48,290 bases of DNA from Nemertoderma westbladi (Eukaryota; Xenacoelomorpha; Nemertodermatida; Nemertodermatidae), in NCBI GenBank assembly GCA_032718475.1, contig JAUCBJ010001602.1, positions 1-48,290 on the forward strand, in the 5' to 3' direction. Each line of letters begins with the position of its first letter. The first letter of the stretch is position 1. Below are positions 9,201-21,326 of the stretch, piece after piece. Made by a program: the position numbers and the translations under genes. A model generated the notes under the pieces. That model ran no database searches. It was not told the DNA's origin and worked only from the letters and a program-made list of their open reading frames with translations.

Positions 9201-12200
9201 ATAAGTGGAATGGAACACATTGATTTCAATGCGGAGCGTCTCCAGTGATAACTGGAATGGGACACATTGGTTTCAATGCGGGGGCGTCTCCAATGAAAAC
9301 TGGAATGGAACACATTGGTTTCAATGCGGAGGCGTCTCCAATGATAACTGGAATGGAACACATTGGTTTCAATGCGGAGGCGTCTCCAATGATAAGTGGA
9401 ATGGAACACATTGGTTTCAATGCGGAGGCGTCTCCAATGATAACTGGAATGGAACACATTGGTTTCAATGCGGAGCGTCTCCAATGAAAACTGGAATGGA
9501 ACACATTGGTTTCAATGCGGAGCGTCTCCAATGATAAGTGGAATGGAACACATTGGTTTCAATGCGGGGGCGTCTCCAATGAAAACTGGAATGGAACACA
9601 TTGGTTTCAATGCGGAGCATCTCCAATGATAACTGGAATGGAACACATTGGTTTCAATGCGGAGCGTCTCCAATGAAAACTGGAATGGAACACATTGGTT
9701 TCAATGCGGAGGCGTCTCCAATGATAAGTGGAATGGAACACATTGGTTTCAATGCGGAGGCGTCTCCAATGATAAGTGGAATGGAACACATTGGTTTCAA
9801 TGCGGGGGCGTCTCCAGTGATAACTGGAATGGGACACATTGGTTTCAATGCGGAGGCGTCTCCAATGATAAGTGGAATGGAACACATTGGTTTCAATGCG
9901 GGGGCGTCTCCAATGAAAACTGGAATGGAACACATTGGTTTCAATGCGGAGCGTCTCCAGTGATAACTGGAATGGAACACATTGGTTTCAATGCGGAGGC
10001 GTCTCCAATGATAAGTGGAATGGAACACATTGGTTTCAATGCGGGGGCGTCTCCAATGAAAACTGGAATGGAACACATTGGTTTCAATGCGGAGGCGTCT
10101 CCAATGATAAGTGGAATGGAACACATTGGTTTCAATGCGGAGGCGTCTCCAATGATAAGTGGAATGGAACACATTGGTTTCAATGCGGGGGCGTCTCCAA
10201 TGAAAACTGGAATGGAACACATTGGTTTCAATGTGGGAGCGTCTCCAATGATAAGTGGAATGGAACACATCGGTTTCAATGCGGAGGCGTCTCCAATGAT
10301 AAGTGGAATGGAACACATTGGTTACAATGCGGGGGCGTCTCCAATGATAAGTGGAATGGAACACATTGGTTTCAATGCGGGGGCGTCTCCAATGAAAACT
10401 GGAATGGAACACATTGGTTTCAATGCGGAGGCGTCTCCAATGATAACTGGAATGGAACACATCGGTTTCAATGCGGAGGCGTCTCCAATGATAAGTGGAA
10501 TGGAACACATTGGTTTCAATGCGGGGGCGTCTCCAATGATAAGTGGAATGGAACACATCGGTTTCAATGCGGGGGCGTCTCCAATGATAAGTGGAATGGA
10601 ACACATTGGTTTCAATGCGGAGGCGTCTCCAATGATAAGTGGAATGGAACACATTGGTTTCAATGCGGGGGCGTCTCCAATGATAAGTGGAATGGAACAC
10701 ATCGGTTTCAATGCGGGGGCGTCTCCAATGATAAGTGGAATGGAACACATTGGTTTCAATGCGGAGGCGTCTCCAATGATAAGTGGAATGGAACACATTG
10801 GTTTCAATGCGGGGGCGTCTCCAATGATAAGTGGAATGGAACACATCGGTTTCAATGCGGGGGCGTCTCCAATGATAAGTGGAATGGAACACATTGGTTT
10901 CAATGCGGGGGCGTCTCCAATGATAACTGGAATGGAACACATTGGTTTCAATGCGGAGCGTCTCCAGTGATAACTGGAATGGAACACATTGGTTTCAATG
11001 CGGAGGCGTCTCCAATGATAAGTAGAATGGAACACATTGGTTTCAATGCGGGGGCGTCTCCAATGAAAACTGGAATGGAACACATTGGTTTCAATGCGGA
11101 GGCGTCTCCAATGATAACTGGAATGGAACACATTGGTTTCAATGCGGGGGCGTCTCCAATGATAACTGGAATGGAACACATTGGTTTCAATGCGGAGCGT
11201 CTCCAGTGATAACTGGAATGGAACACATTGGTTTCAATGCGGAGGCGTCTCCAATGATAAGTGGAATGGAACACATTGGTTTCAATGCGGAGCGTCTCCA
11301 GTGATAACTGGAATGGAACACATTGGTTTCAATGCGGAGGCGTCTCCAATGATAAGTGGAATGGAACACATTGGTTTCAATGCGGGGGCGTCTCCAATGA
11401 AAACTGGAATGGAACACATTGGTTTCAATGCGGAGGCGTCTCCAATGATAACTGGAATGGAACACATCGGTTTCAATGCGGGGGCGTCTCCAATGATAAA
11501 TGGAATGGAACACATTGGTTTCAATGCGGAGGCATCTCCAATGATAAGTGGAATGGAACACATCGGTTTCAATGCGGAGGCGTCTCCAATTGTAAGTGGA
11601 ATGGAACACATTGGTTTCAATGCGGGGGCGTCTCCAATGAAAACTGGAATGGAACACATTGGTTTCAATGCGGAGGCATCTCCAATGATAAGTGGAATGG
11701 AACACATTGGTTTCAATGCGGGGGCGTCTCCAATGATAAGTGGAATGGAACACATCGGTTTCAATGCGGAGGCATCTCCAATGATAAGTGGAATGGAACA
11801 CATTGGTTTCAATGCGGAGGCGTCTCCAATGATAAGTGGAATGGAACACATTGGTTTCAATGCGGAGGCGTCTCCAATGAAAACTGGAATGGAACACATT
11901 GGTTTCAATGCGGGGGCGTCTCCAATGATAAGTGGAATGGAACACATTGGTTTCAATGCGGAGGCGTCTCCAATGAAAACTGGAATGGAACACATTGGTT
12001 ACAATGCGGAGGCGTCTCCAATGAAAACTGGAATGGAACACATCGGTTTCAATGCGGAGGCATCTCCAATGATAAGTGGAATGGAACACATCGGTTTCAA
12101 TGCGGAGGCATCTCCAATGATAAGTGGAATGGAACACATTGGTTTCAATGCGGAGGCGTCTCCAATGATAACTGGAATGGGACACATTGGTTTCAATGCG

Positions 12201-14740
12201 GAGCGTCTCCAATGATAACTGGAATGGAGCACATTGGTTTCAATGCGGGGGCGTCTCCAATGATAACTGGAATGGAACACATTGGTTTCAATGCGGGGGC
12301 GTCTCCAATGATAAGTGGAATGGAACACATCGGTTTCAATGCGGAGGCGTCTCCAATGATAACTGGAATGGAGCACATTGGTTTCAATGCGGGGGCGTCT
12401 CCAATGATAACTGGAATGGAACACATTGGTTTCAATGCGGGGGCGTCTCCAATGATAACTGGATGGAATGGAACACATTGGTTTCAATGCGGGGGCGTCT
12501 CCAATGATAAGTGGAATGGAACACATTGGTTTCAATGCAGAGCGTCTCCAATGATAACTGGAATGGGACACATCGGTTTCAATGCGGAGGCGTCTCCAAT
12601 GATAACTGGAATGGAACACATCGGTTTCAATGCGGGGGCGTCTCCAATGATAACTGGAATGGAACACATTGGTTTCAATGCAGAGCGTCTCCAATGATAA
12701 CTGGAATGGGACACATCGGTTTCAATGCGGAGGCGTCTCCAATGATAAGTGGAATGGAACACATCGGTTTCAATGCGGAGGCGTCTCCAATGATAAGTAG
12801 AATGGAACACATTGGTTTCAATGCGGAGCGTCTCCAATGATAACTGGAATGGAACACATTGGTTTCAATGCGGGGGCGTCTCCAATGATAACTGGAATGG
12901 AACACATTGGTTTCAATGCGGGGGCGTCTCCAATGATAACTGGAATGGAACACATTGGTTTCAATGCGGGGGCATCTCCAATGATAACTGGAATGGAACA
13001 CATTGGTTTCAATGCAGAGCGTCTCCAATGATAACTGGAATGGAACACATTGGTTTCAATGCGGGGGCATCTCCAATGATAAGTGGAATGGAACACATTG
13101 GTTTCAATGCGGGGGCGTCTCCAATGATAAGTGGAATGGAACACATTGGTTTCAATGCGGGGGCGTCTCCAATGATAAGTGGAATGGAACACATTGGTTT
13201 CAATGCAGAGCGTCTCCAATGATAACTGGAATGGGACACATCGGTTTCAATGCGGAGGCGTCTCCAATGATAACTGTAATGGAACACATTGGTTTCAATG
13301 CGGGGGCGTCTCCAATGATAACTGGAATGGGACACATCGGTTTCAATGCGGAGGCATCTCCAATGATAAGTGGAATGGAACACATTGGTTTCAATGCGGG
13401 GGCGTCTCCAATGATAAGTGGAATGGAACACATTGGTTTCAATGCAGAGCGTCTCCAATGATAACTGGAATGGGACACATCGGTTTCAATGCGGAGGCAT
13501 CTCCAATGATAAGTGGAATGGAACACATCGGTTTCAATGCGGGGGCGTCTCCAATGATAACTGGAATGGAACACATTGGTTTCAATGCAGAGCGTCTCCA
13601 ATGATAACTGGAATGGGACACATTGGTTTCAATGCGGGGGCGTCTCCAATGATAACTGGAATGGGACACATTGGTTTCAATGCGGGGGCGTCTCCAATGA
13701 TAAGTAGAATGGAACACATTGGTTTCAATGCGGAGCGTCTCCAATGATAACTGGAATGGAACACATTGGTTTCAATGCAGAGCGTCTCCAATGATAACTG
13801 GAATGGAACACATTGGTTTCAATGCAGGGGCATCTCCAATGATAACTGGAATGGAACACATTGGTTTCAATGCGGGGGCATCTCCAATGATAACTGGAAT
13901 GGAACACATTGGTTTCAATGCGGGGGCGTCTCCAATGATAACTGGAATGGAACACATTGGTTTCAATGCGGGGGCATCTCCAATGATAACTGGAATGGAA
14001 CACATTGGTTTCAATGCGGGGGCATCTCCAATGATAACTGGAATGGAACACATTGGTTTCAATGCGGAGCGTCTCCAATGATAACTGGAATGGAACACAT
14101 TGGTTTCAATGCGGAGCGTCTCCAATGATAACTGGAATGGAACACATTGGTTTCAATGCGGGGGCGTCTCCAATGATAACTGGAATGGAACACATTGGTT
14201 TCAATGCGGGGGCATCTCCAATGATAACTGGAATGGAACACATTGGTTTCAATGCGGGGGTGTCTCCAATGATAACTGGAATGGAACACATTGGTTTCAA
14301 TGCGGGGGCGTCTCCAATGATAACTGGAATGGAACACATTGGTTTCAATGCGGGGGCGTCTCCAATGATAACTGGAATGGAACACATTGGTTTCAATGCG
14401 GGGGCATCTCCAATGATAACTGGAATGGAACACATTGGTTTCAATGCGGGGGCGTCTCCAATGATAACTGGAATGGAACACATTGGTTTCAATGCGGGGG
14501 CGTCTCCAATGATAACTGGAATGGAACACATTGGTTTCAATGCGGGGGCGTCTCCAATGATAACTGGAATGGAACACATTGGTTTCAATGCGGGGGCGTC
14601 TCCAATGATAAGTGGAATGGAACACATCGGTTTCAATGCGGGGGCGTCTCCAATGATAACTGGAATGGAACACATTGGTTTCAATGCGGGGGCGTCTCCA
14701 ATGATAACTGGAATGGAACATATTGGTTTCAATGTGGGGG
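6229..14740. repeat. 8.5-kb satellite array, ~48-bp monomer
   Basis: About 178 head-to-tail monomers of the type GGAATGGAACACATTGGTTT + CAATGCGGGGGCGTCTCC + AATGATAACT. Variants are ATAAGT or AAAACT for ATAACT, CATCGG for CATTGG, GGAGGCG or GGAGCG for GGGGGCG, and units with an extra TGGA. Each monomer carries the dyad CATTG-GTTT-CAATG. Because 48 is divisible by 3 and the unit lacks stops in several frames, long ORFs occur on both strands (up to 478 codons); 47-base units shift the frame. The last kilobase (~13.8-14.7 kb) is the most homogeneous. The array ends where the inverted RTE fragment begins. Confidence 0.97.
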
Positions 14741-14747
14741 ACAGAGA

Positions 14748-14760
14748 GGACCAGTCATGC
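14748..14760 (+). repeat. Target-site duplication, left copy, of the CR1-like LINE
   Basis: GGACCAGTCATGC occurs at 14748-14760 and again at 36266-36278, directly after the LINE's AATC tail. The bases just before the left copy (AGAGA) continue the inverted RTE sequence found after the right copy. This proves that the two flanks were once contiguous. Confidence 0.9.
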
Positions 14761-14844
14761 ATTAATAATTGCTAATTTTTAATATCGTTGGATTGTCTAA
14801 TCTCATTGCTGCATTGATTAGGCCTACTCCATATCGATGTAATA

Positions 14845-16184
14845 ATGTCTTCGACGAGGCGAATTGTCAACCAAAATTCCGGCGAATTAAACGACACTCA
14901 GACTCAGGGACCCAGCTCCGCCAACCGTCGTCGAAGCTTCACCTCTACAGTCCGACAATCGACTGGTGCAACGAATACACCTACTATCACTGGTAAATCA
15001 AAAGGCCAAGGTAGAGACAAACTGAGTTCGACCCAATATACCGCCAAGAACTCTTCCGGAGTTGTGGCGGAGCGGGGGTCAAACACCGGGTGTGATCCTA
15101 CGCTGCTGAGTGGAGACCCACCACATCGGAAAGACAACAATGCGGAATTCGAAATTGAATGTTCCGGAAAACGATGTTCTATATCAATGATCTGCATAAC
15201 TGCGCGAGGTACAGACTTTGGTAAGGTCGACTTCTACTGCGGAAAATGCGCAAGAAATCAACTTACGCGAGTATCACAGGAGGTGGTCGACTTCAAACAC
15301 AAATTAGAATCGGAATTAGAATCACAAACTCTTCACCTTGAACAACTGAGGGACCGTATAACAAATAACGAGGGGCTAATACAGTCAATACAGCGGGATT
15401 TAAAAAATCACATCGACAAAGCAGAGAAAACAAACGGCAATGTGAAAGAAGATATCACACGACTACAGGAAGCAAACCAAGGATTTTCAACTGCACTGCA
15501 ATGCCCAGACGAGTCGAACGTCATAGATAGGGATGGCTGGGAAACAGTACCACTACGCCAGCAGAACCTGAAAGCAGCAGTAAACAAACTAGTAATTCAA
15601 ACGTTGCCCTCCTTGCTCGTCAAATAAAGGCGGAAGAATCCGAGCAGACAAAACGGCGGAAGAACATCGTTATAAAGGGTGCTACGGTGAGTGGGAATGA
15701 TAAACAAACTGTAATGGATATTGCAGAATCGCTAAACATAGAATTAACGGAAGCCGAATTCTCCATAAAGGATATTACACGACAGCGCTCGGGTGCCAGT
15801 GGTGTCCATAACCCACATAGTTCAATACTAGTTCTAGTAGTTACATTACCCCCTGGTAAGCGTTCAGCTCTCCTGACAAAGGCACGCAACTTGCGTCATT
15901 CTGAACGTTTTCGACACATTTATATATCGCAGGACTACACGCCGGCAGAGAATAAACTCTATTACGAATTGCGACAACAACGCCGTGTCCTGACCTCACA
16001 GCAACCCGATAAAAACTGGGTTATTTACCGCGGACAAGTAAGAGACTCAGCTAGCCTGAATAAACGGTCGAACCTGGAGCAACTACCCACCAAAGCTCAC
16101 CACTTTACGCAGTCCGTCCGAGTTTTCTACCAGTCTCCCACCACTGCTGTATCCCAGGAAGATACGACCGAACAACTTGATTGA
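14845..16184 (+). pseudogene. LINE ORF1 protein (PHD-like finger, coiled coil, RNA-binding domain), one frameshift
   Basis: ORF1 proteins of CR1-like LINEs coat the RNA and act as chaperones in the ribonucleoprotein. The first segment (14845-15627) has a Ser/Thr-rich N-terminus, a Cys-rich finger (CSGKRC ... FYCGKC) and a coiled coil (FKHKLESELESQTLHLEQL). The second segment (about 15600-16184) reads in another frame. It has a NIVIKG strand, LVLVVTLPPGKRSALLTKAR and a basic C-terminus (YYELRQQRRVL), typical of the RRM/C-terminal part of LINE ORF1. One frameshift at ~15570-15600 separates them. It ends with a TGA at 16182-16184, right before the minisatellite. Confidence 0.75.
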
Positions 16185-16224
16185 CTAACAATTCCTACAA
16201 TCAACCCAGTTAATAAAGTCTCCT

Positions 16225-18385
16225 GTACAGCTGCCAACTCGATACGACCCCCGTCCTCCCGAGCGGGCGCCGTCAACTCGATATTCGACAACTCCCTGCC
16301 GCACTCCTCCCGAGGGGGCGCCATCATCTCGATATTCGAGAACTCCCTGTCCCCCTCCTCCCGAGGGGGCGCTGTCAACTTGATATTCGACAACTACCTT
16401 CCCCCCTCCTCCCGAGGGGGCGCCGTCAACTCGATACAACCCCCCTCCTCCCGAGCGGGCGCTGCCAACTGGATATTGGACAACTCCCTGCCCCCCTCCT
16501 CCCGAGGGGGCGCCATCAACTTGATACGACCCCCCTCCTCCCGAGGGGGCGCCATCAACTCGATATTCGACAACTCCCTGCCCCCCTCCTCCCGAGGGGG
16601 CGCCATCAACTTGATACGACCCCCCTCCTCCCGAGGGGGCGCCATCAACTCGATATTCGACAACTCCCTGCCCCCCTCCTCCCGAGGGGGCGCCATCATC
16701 TCGATATTCGACAACTCCCTGCCCCCCTCCTCCCAAGGGGGCGCTGTCAACTTGATATTCGACAACTACCTTCCCCCCTCCTCCCGAGGGGGCGCTGCCA
16801 ACTCGATATTGGACAACTCCCTGCCCCCCTCCTCCCGAGGGGGCGCCATCAACTCGATATTCGAAACTCCCTGCCCCCCTCCTCCCGAGGGGGCGCGCAT
16901 TAACTCGATATTCGACAACTTCCTTCCCCCCTCCTCCCGAGGGGGCGCTGTCAACTCGATATTGTATAACTCCCTGCCCCCCTCCTCCCGAGGGGGCTCC
17001 GTCAACTCGATATTCGACAACTCCCTGCCCCCCTCCTCCCGAGGGGGCGCCATCAACTCGATACGACCCCCCTCCTCCCTAGGGGGCACCGTCAACTCGA
17101 TACGACCCCCCTCCTCCCGAGGGGGCGCCATCAACTCGATATTCGACAACTTCCTTCCCCCCTCCTCCCGAGAGGGCGCCGTCAACTCGACATTGTATAA
17201 CTTCCTGCCCCCCTCCTCCCGAGGGGGCACCGTCAACTCGATACGACCCCTCTCCTCCCGAGGGGGCGCTGCCAACTCGATATTGGACAACTCCCTGCCC
17301 CCCTCCTCCCGAGGGGGCGCCATCAACTCGATATTCGACAACTCCCTGCCCCCCTCCTCCCGAGGGGGCGCCATCAACTCGATACGACCTCCCTCCTCCC
17401 GAGGGGGCGCCATCAACTCGATATTCGACAACTCCCTGCCCCCCTCCTCCCGAGGGGGCGCCATCAACTCGATATTCGACAACTCCCTGCCCCCCTCCTC
17501 CCGAGGGGGCACTGTCAACTTGATATTCGACAACTTCCTTCCCCCCTCCTCCCGAGGGGGCGCCATCAACTCGATATTGTATAACTCCCTGCCCCCCTCC
17601 TCCCGAGGGGGCGCCATCAACTCGATACGACCCCCCTCCTCCCGAGGGGGCGCCGTCAACTCGATATTCGACAACTCCCCCCCTCCTCCCGAGGGGGCGC
17701 CGTCAACTCGATATTCGACAACTCCCTGCCCCCCTCCTCCCGAGGGGGCGCCGTCAACTCGATATTCGACAACTTCCTTCCCCCCTCCTCCTCCTGAGGG
17801 TGCGCCGTCAACTTGATACGACCCCCCTCCTCCCGAGGGTGCGCCGTCAACTCGATACGACCCCCCTCCTCCCGAGGGGGCGCCGTCAACTCAATATTCG
17901 ACAACTCCCTGTCCCCCTCCTCCCGAGGGGGCGCCGTCAACTCGATACGACCCCCCTCCTCCCGAGGGGGAGTCGTCAACTCAATATTCGACAACTCCCT
18001 TCCCCCCTCCTCCCGAGGGGGCGCGTCAACTCAATATTCGACAACTCCCTGGCCCCCTCCTCCCGAAGGGGTGCGCAGTCAACTCGATACGACCTCCCTC
18101 CTCCCGAGGGTGCGCTGTCAACTCGATATTCGACAACTCCCTTCCCTCCTCCTCCCGAGGCGGTGCTGTCAACTCGATACGACCCCCCTCCTCCCAAGTG
18201 GACGCTGTCAACTCGATATTCGACAACTCCTTGCCCCCCTCCTCCTGAGGGGGCGCCGCCAACTCGATAGTGGGCAACTCCCTGCCCCCCTCCTACCGAG
18301 GGGGCCCCGTCAACTCGATATTGGACAACTCCCCGCCCCCCTCCTCCCAAAGGGGTCACGTCAACCCTCTGCCCCCCTCCCCCTG
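16225..18385 (+). repeat. GC-rich minisatellite inside the LINE, ~51- and ~39-bp units
   Basis: About 45 units built on CTCCTCCCGAGGGGGCGCC + ATCAACTCGATA, with (long unit, ~51 bp) or without (short unit, ~39 bp) TTCGACAACTCCCTGCCC. Both lengths are multiples of three, which creates a fortuitous 478-codon ORF at 16380-17816 with an SLPPSSRGGAINSI-like repeat. CCCCTC-CTCCC-GAGGGG gives each unit a strong hairpin. The array fills the spacer between ORF1 and ORF2. Units degenerate toward both ends, most clearly after ~17.8 kb. Confidence 0.95.
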
Positions 18386-18489
18386 AGTGGGCTTTACCAA
18401 CACAACAACACCTGGCTCGAGTCCCATGCCAGGTTCCCCTTTGGTTCATGTCTCTGACTTGCTTACAGCCAACACCCATTCGTCATAAA

Positions 18490-19221
18490 TAATAATGTTA
18501 ATGGTCTATCATCGAAGATGAATGTCCTTAGTCAGTGGGGAGGACATATGTCAATGTTGCAGTAATAACAATTCAGGAGACAAAGCTAACAGATAAAGTG
18601 TCTAAGGGTAGTATACATCTGCCTGAGTTCCACATGGAACGACAGGATCGTAATTTGGACAATTTTGTGGAAAAAGGAGGTGGGGGGTTGCTAACTTATA
18701 TAAAAAGAGGCTGGTGCCACAATAGACCTACAGTTTCTGAAGCTATATCTACCCCAGATATTGAAATGCTGGCTATAATATGCAGACCAAGTATTTTTTT
18801 TTTCAAGTATTGTGGTTGTTAATCTATATATTCGTCCTCAGGCACATTGGCCAGTCACAAGAAAGTTACTCAGGAATGGGTTTACAAATCTCTTAAGAAA
18901 ACAGCCACGTGGTTATTATATAGTGGTGGGTGATATTAATAAACCAAAATTCGGCTTCCTAGAGTCATTGAATTTACATAATGTTGTTGATGGCCCGACT
19001 TTCATTCCAGTGGATTCACAATTAGATATTGCCTATATTTCAAATGTTGAGGTTTACAAATGCCATATTCGTGCACCACTTGGTACATCTAACCACAAAT
19101 CGATTTTTCTTGAACCAGTTCAAAATTGTAACAATAAACACAAACCAAAAACTGAGTATATAAGGATTCGTGATTTGTCAGTAAGTAACCCGAATGTTGA
19201 TACCGTTCGCCAAGTGTTAAG
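18490..19221 (+). pseudogene. LINE ORF2, 5' part: APE-type endonuclease, frameshifted and split
   Basis: The endonuclease nicks target DNA for target-primed reverse transcription. Visible motifs are VNGLSSKMNVLSQW (18.49-18.53 kb), TIQETKL with the catalytic Glu, GGGGLLTYIKRG, GDINKPK, and LDIAYIS followed by APLGTSNHK. The last corresponds to the usual SDH motif but has Asn for Asp. There are frame changes near 18530 and at the T10 run near 18797. The ORF is cut at 19217-19221 by BEL/Pao copy B and resumes after 33866; reading across one TTAAG copy keeps the frame open. No upstream in-frame ATG is obvious. Confidence 0.8.
19217..19221 (+). repeat. Target-site duplication TTAAG, left copy, of BEL/Pao copy B
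   Basis: TTAAG at 19217-19221 directly precedes the TG of the 5' LTR. The same five bases at 33867-33871 follow the CA of the 3' LTR. Five-base duplications fit BEL/Pao integrases. Confidence 0.92.
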
Positions 19222-19777
19222 TGTTAGCGTATTCAATTCCGCTAACACCCCACAAAGTAAGCCGTTAAGCAATATTGGGGGCCACGAGGTTGGGTAATCA
19301 ACCACTCGTGCCACCCCAACAAAGTGGGAAGGAGAAACACACAATAGGGGTCAGGGGCCACACCCCTGACCGAGAGAGAATAGCAGGAGTGAAGGGAAAC
19401 ACTCCAAAGGGCGCCAACAGGGATATTAGCCAATGGGGGGCAGGCACCGGCTAGGTACCGTAATAACGGCCAAACCGTGCAATGTATATTATTAGGTATC
19501 AGTGATTCTTAGTTCAGTTATCTCATTGTGTTAGTCGGTTAGCTAGGGTAGAGCGGAGACTTCTATTACCGTCCTCGCCTACCACCATTATCTGTACATA
19601 CCGTAGTACTTCAATTGTTATCTATCCATTTTATACTATACCATCTCAACGTTTATATTATACCTTCATACATATTACCGAACATCAGAACTCTTAACGA
19701 ACCTTTTCACATACACGGCGGGGACGCGTAGGTAGAAAACTCAAACGGATAAATCGGGATCCGTAGATCCCGTCACA
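19222..19777 (+). repeat. 5' LTR of BEL/Pao copy B
   Basis: 556 bp, TGTTAGCG to GTCACA. The first bases form an inverted repeat (TGTTAGCG at 19222-19229, CGCTAACA at 19240-19247). Bases 19222-19586 differ from the 3' LTR at only two places that I can see, but the last ~190 bp are strongly diverged. No TGG directly follows the LTR, so a standard tRNA primer site is not evident; instead ACAGTAATAGAA occurs at the boundary and again ~26 bp later. Confidence 0.95.
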
Positions 19778-19853
19778 GTAATAGAATACCAGCTGCTACC
19801 CACAGTAATAGAACCTACCAGCTATCGATCTAAAGATAAACTGCAAAGATAAG

Positions 19854-21326
19854 ATGAGCGACATAACGCCAACGCGGACCCCGGACGAAGACCTAACGAT
19901 CCGCGAGGCCGCGACCAGACGGTATAGGCCCACGACGCCGGACCCATCGGTAACGGGTCATCCGGCAGTTCAAGATGAGGGGGGCCGTCTGGAGCCGGAA
20001 GTCGAGTTGAGAGAAGGAGAGAGCGAGGTGGAAGGAGAAAGAGACGAGTCGACACACGTCGGTCGACGTACCGATGTCGCCGGCCAGCCACAGGCCGAGG
20101 GCGACGGACGGCCCACCGGAACGGCGACGGTGGGGCCGCCGGTACGACGTCGGACCCGGAGAGATGGAGGAGAGGTCGGCGACGAGGACGTCGGGGTTTC
20201 TGATCGACTTCGACGGGCCTACAACGCGACCCGGAAGCTACTTAAGGAGGCCAAGGAGGGGGCGAAGATAGATGAGGTAAAGTTGACAACAGGACTAGGT
20301 GAGTCGGATAGACATTTTAGTTATCTAATGCGCTTCGGGCAGAGAGAACTGGCCAAGGAGAGAGCGAGAGGGGTTGCCGAGGAACTGTGTGACTTATGGC
20401 GGTGTAGGGGTATGCAACCTAACGTAGTGTACATAGGGCCATACTTAGTCGATGCCCGGGGTATAAAATCAGTGGGTTGGAGGAGACCTGAGGAGGGCGA
20501 ATCCGAGGTTGACCCCGAGGATTCGGTCTCGTCGGTCGGAAGGAATTCCAGTTCCGGGAGGCGGGGGAGAGTTAGTAGATCGGGAAGGCGGAGGGAATCC
20601 GTCACAACCGATAAGTCTGCTACATCCTCCGTAAAAGAAAGACGGGTGAGAGAGATAAATGCCACGTACCATCTCGACCTGATAGCGCAAGGTCAGAGAG
20701 AAGTAAATAGACGGTTAGAGGAGGGGAGAATGCTACTAGACAAGGAAATGGAACTGATTAGAGAAACCGGAGAGAGGGCCGAAAGGGCCGCGAAAAGCCT
20801 TAGGGAGTGTGAGGAAATAGAGAGGAAGGAACAAGAGGAGCGTGAGGCGAGAGAGGAAAGCGAACGCAAAGAGCGTGAGGCGGAACGCAAGGAACGTGAG
20901 GCGAGAGAGAAAAGTGAACGCGAGGAGCGTGAGGCGAGAGAGAAAAGTGAACGCAAGGAGCGTGAGGCGAGAGAGGAAAATGAACTGAAGGCGGAATGCA
21001 GAGAGCGTGAGGCGAGGCGAAGGGAGGGAGCTAGGAGAGAGGCGGAATTGGCCGACCAGAACGCACGGGAGGGTCGGGAGAGAATAGCAAGAGAGAAGCT
21101 TGAGCGAAAAGAATTGGAAAAACGCCAAAGCGAGCTTATAGAGTACAAAACTAGACGCACGCGCGAACTGGAACTGGCGCGGATAGGGGCGTCTGAGAGC
21201 GGGACTGGCTCGAATATCTTCGAGGAGCCAAGGGCCGTGGATACATTTATTAATACCCCACTTACAGGGACCGCACGACAGACACGAAACTGGTGTGACC
21301 GTACGGGCGGGGGGGGGGGGGGGGGG
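19854..21326 (+). pseudogene. BEL/Pao gag, segment 1: charged N-terminal region with long ER-rich helix
   Basis: It starts at ATG 19854, 77 bases after the LTR, and is open for ~491 codons until the G18 run at 21309-21326. The N-terminal third is acidic and disordered. A compact middle (about residues 120-215) contains LRRAYNATRKLLKEAKEG and VVYIGPYLVDARG. Residues ~290-440 are a near-continuous Glu/Arg/Lys helix with EREARE-type heptads, probably a stable single helix or coiled coil. No standard gag domain is recognisable, but the position right after the LTR and the continuation into the DUF1759-like region mark it as gag. The frame ends in poly-Gly where the G run begins. Confidence 0.65.

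Noticed and set aside
6229-14740. Very long ORFs on both strands of the satellite (up to 478 codons, GMEHIGFNAGASPMIT-type repeats)
   Set aside because: They arise because the monomer is 48 bp and stop-free in several frames at once. They shift at every 47-base unit, overlap on both strands and have no separate start region.
6229-14740. CRISPR-like array
   Set aside because: Monomers are contiguous with no unique spacers, and the genome context is metazoan.
16380-17816. 478-codon Pro/Ser/Gly-rich ORF
   Set aside because: It is a by-product of minisatellite units of 51 and 39 bp; the opposite strand is equally open.
19778-19800. tRNA primer-binding site after the 5' LTR
   Set aside because: No TGG-starting stretch complementary to a tRNA 3' end is seen directly after the LTR, so no site is annotated.
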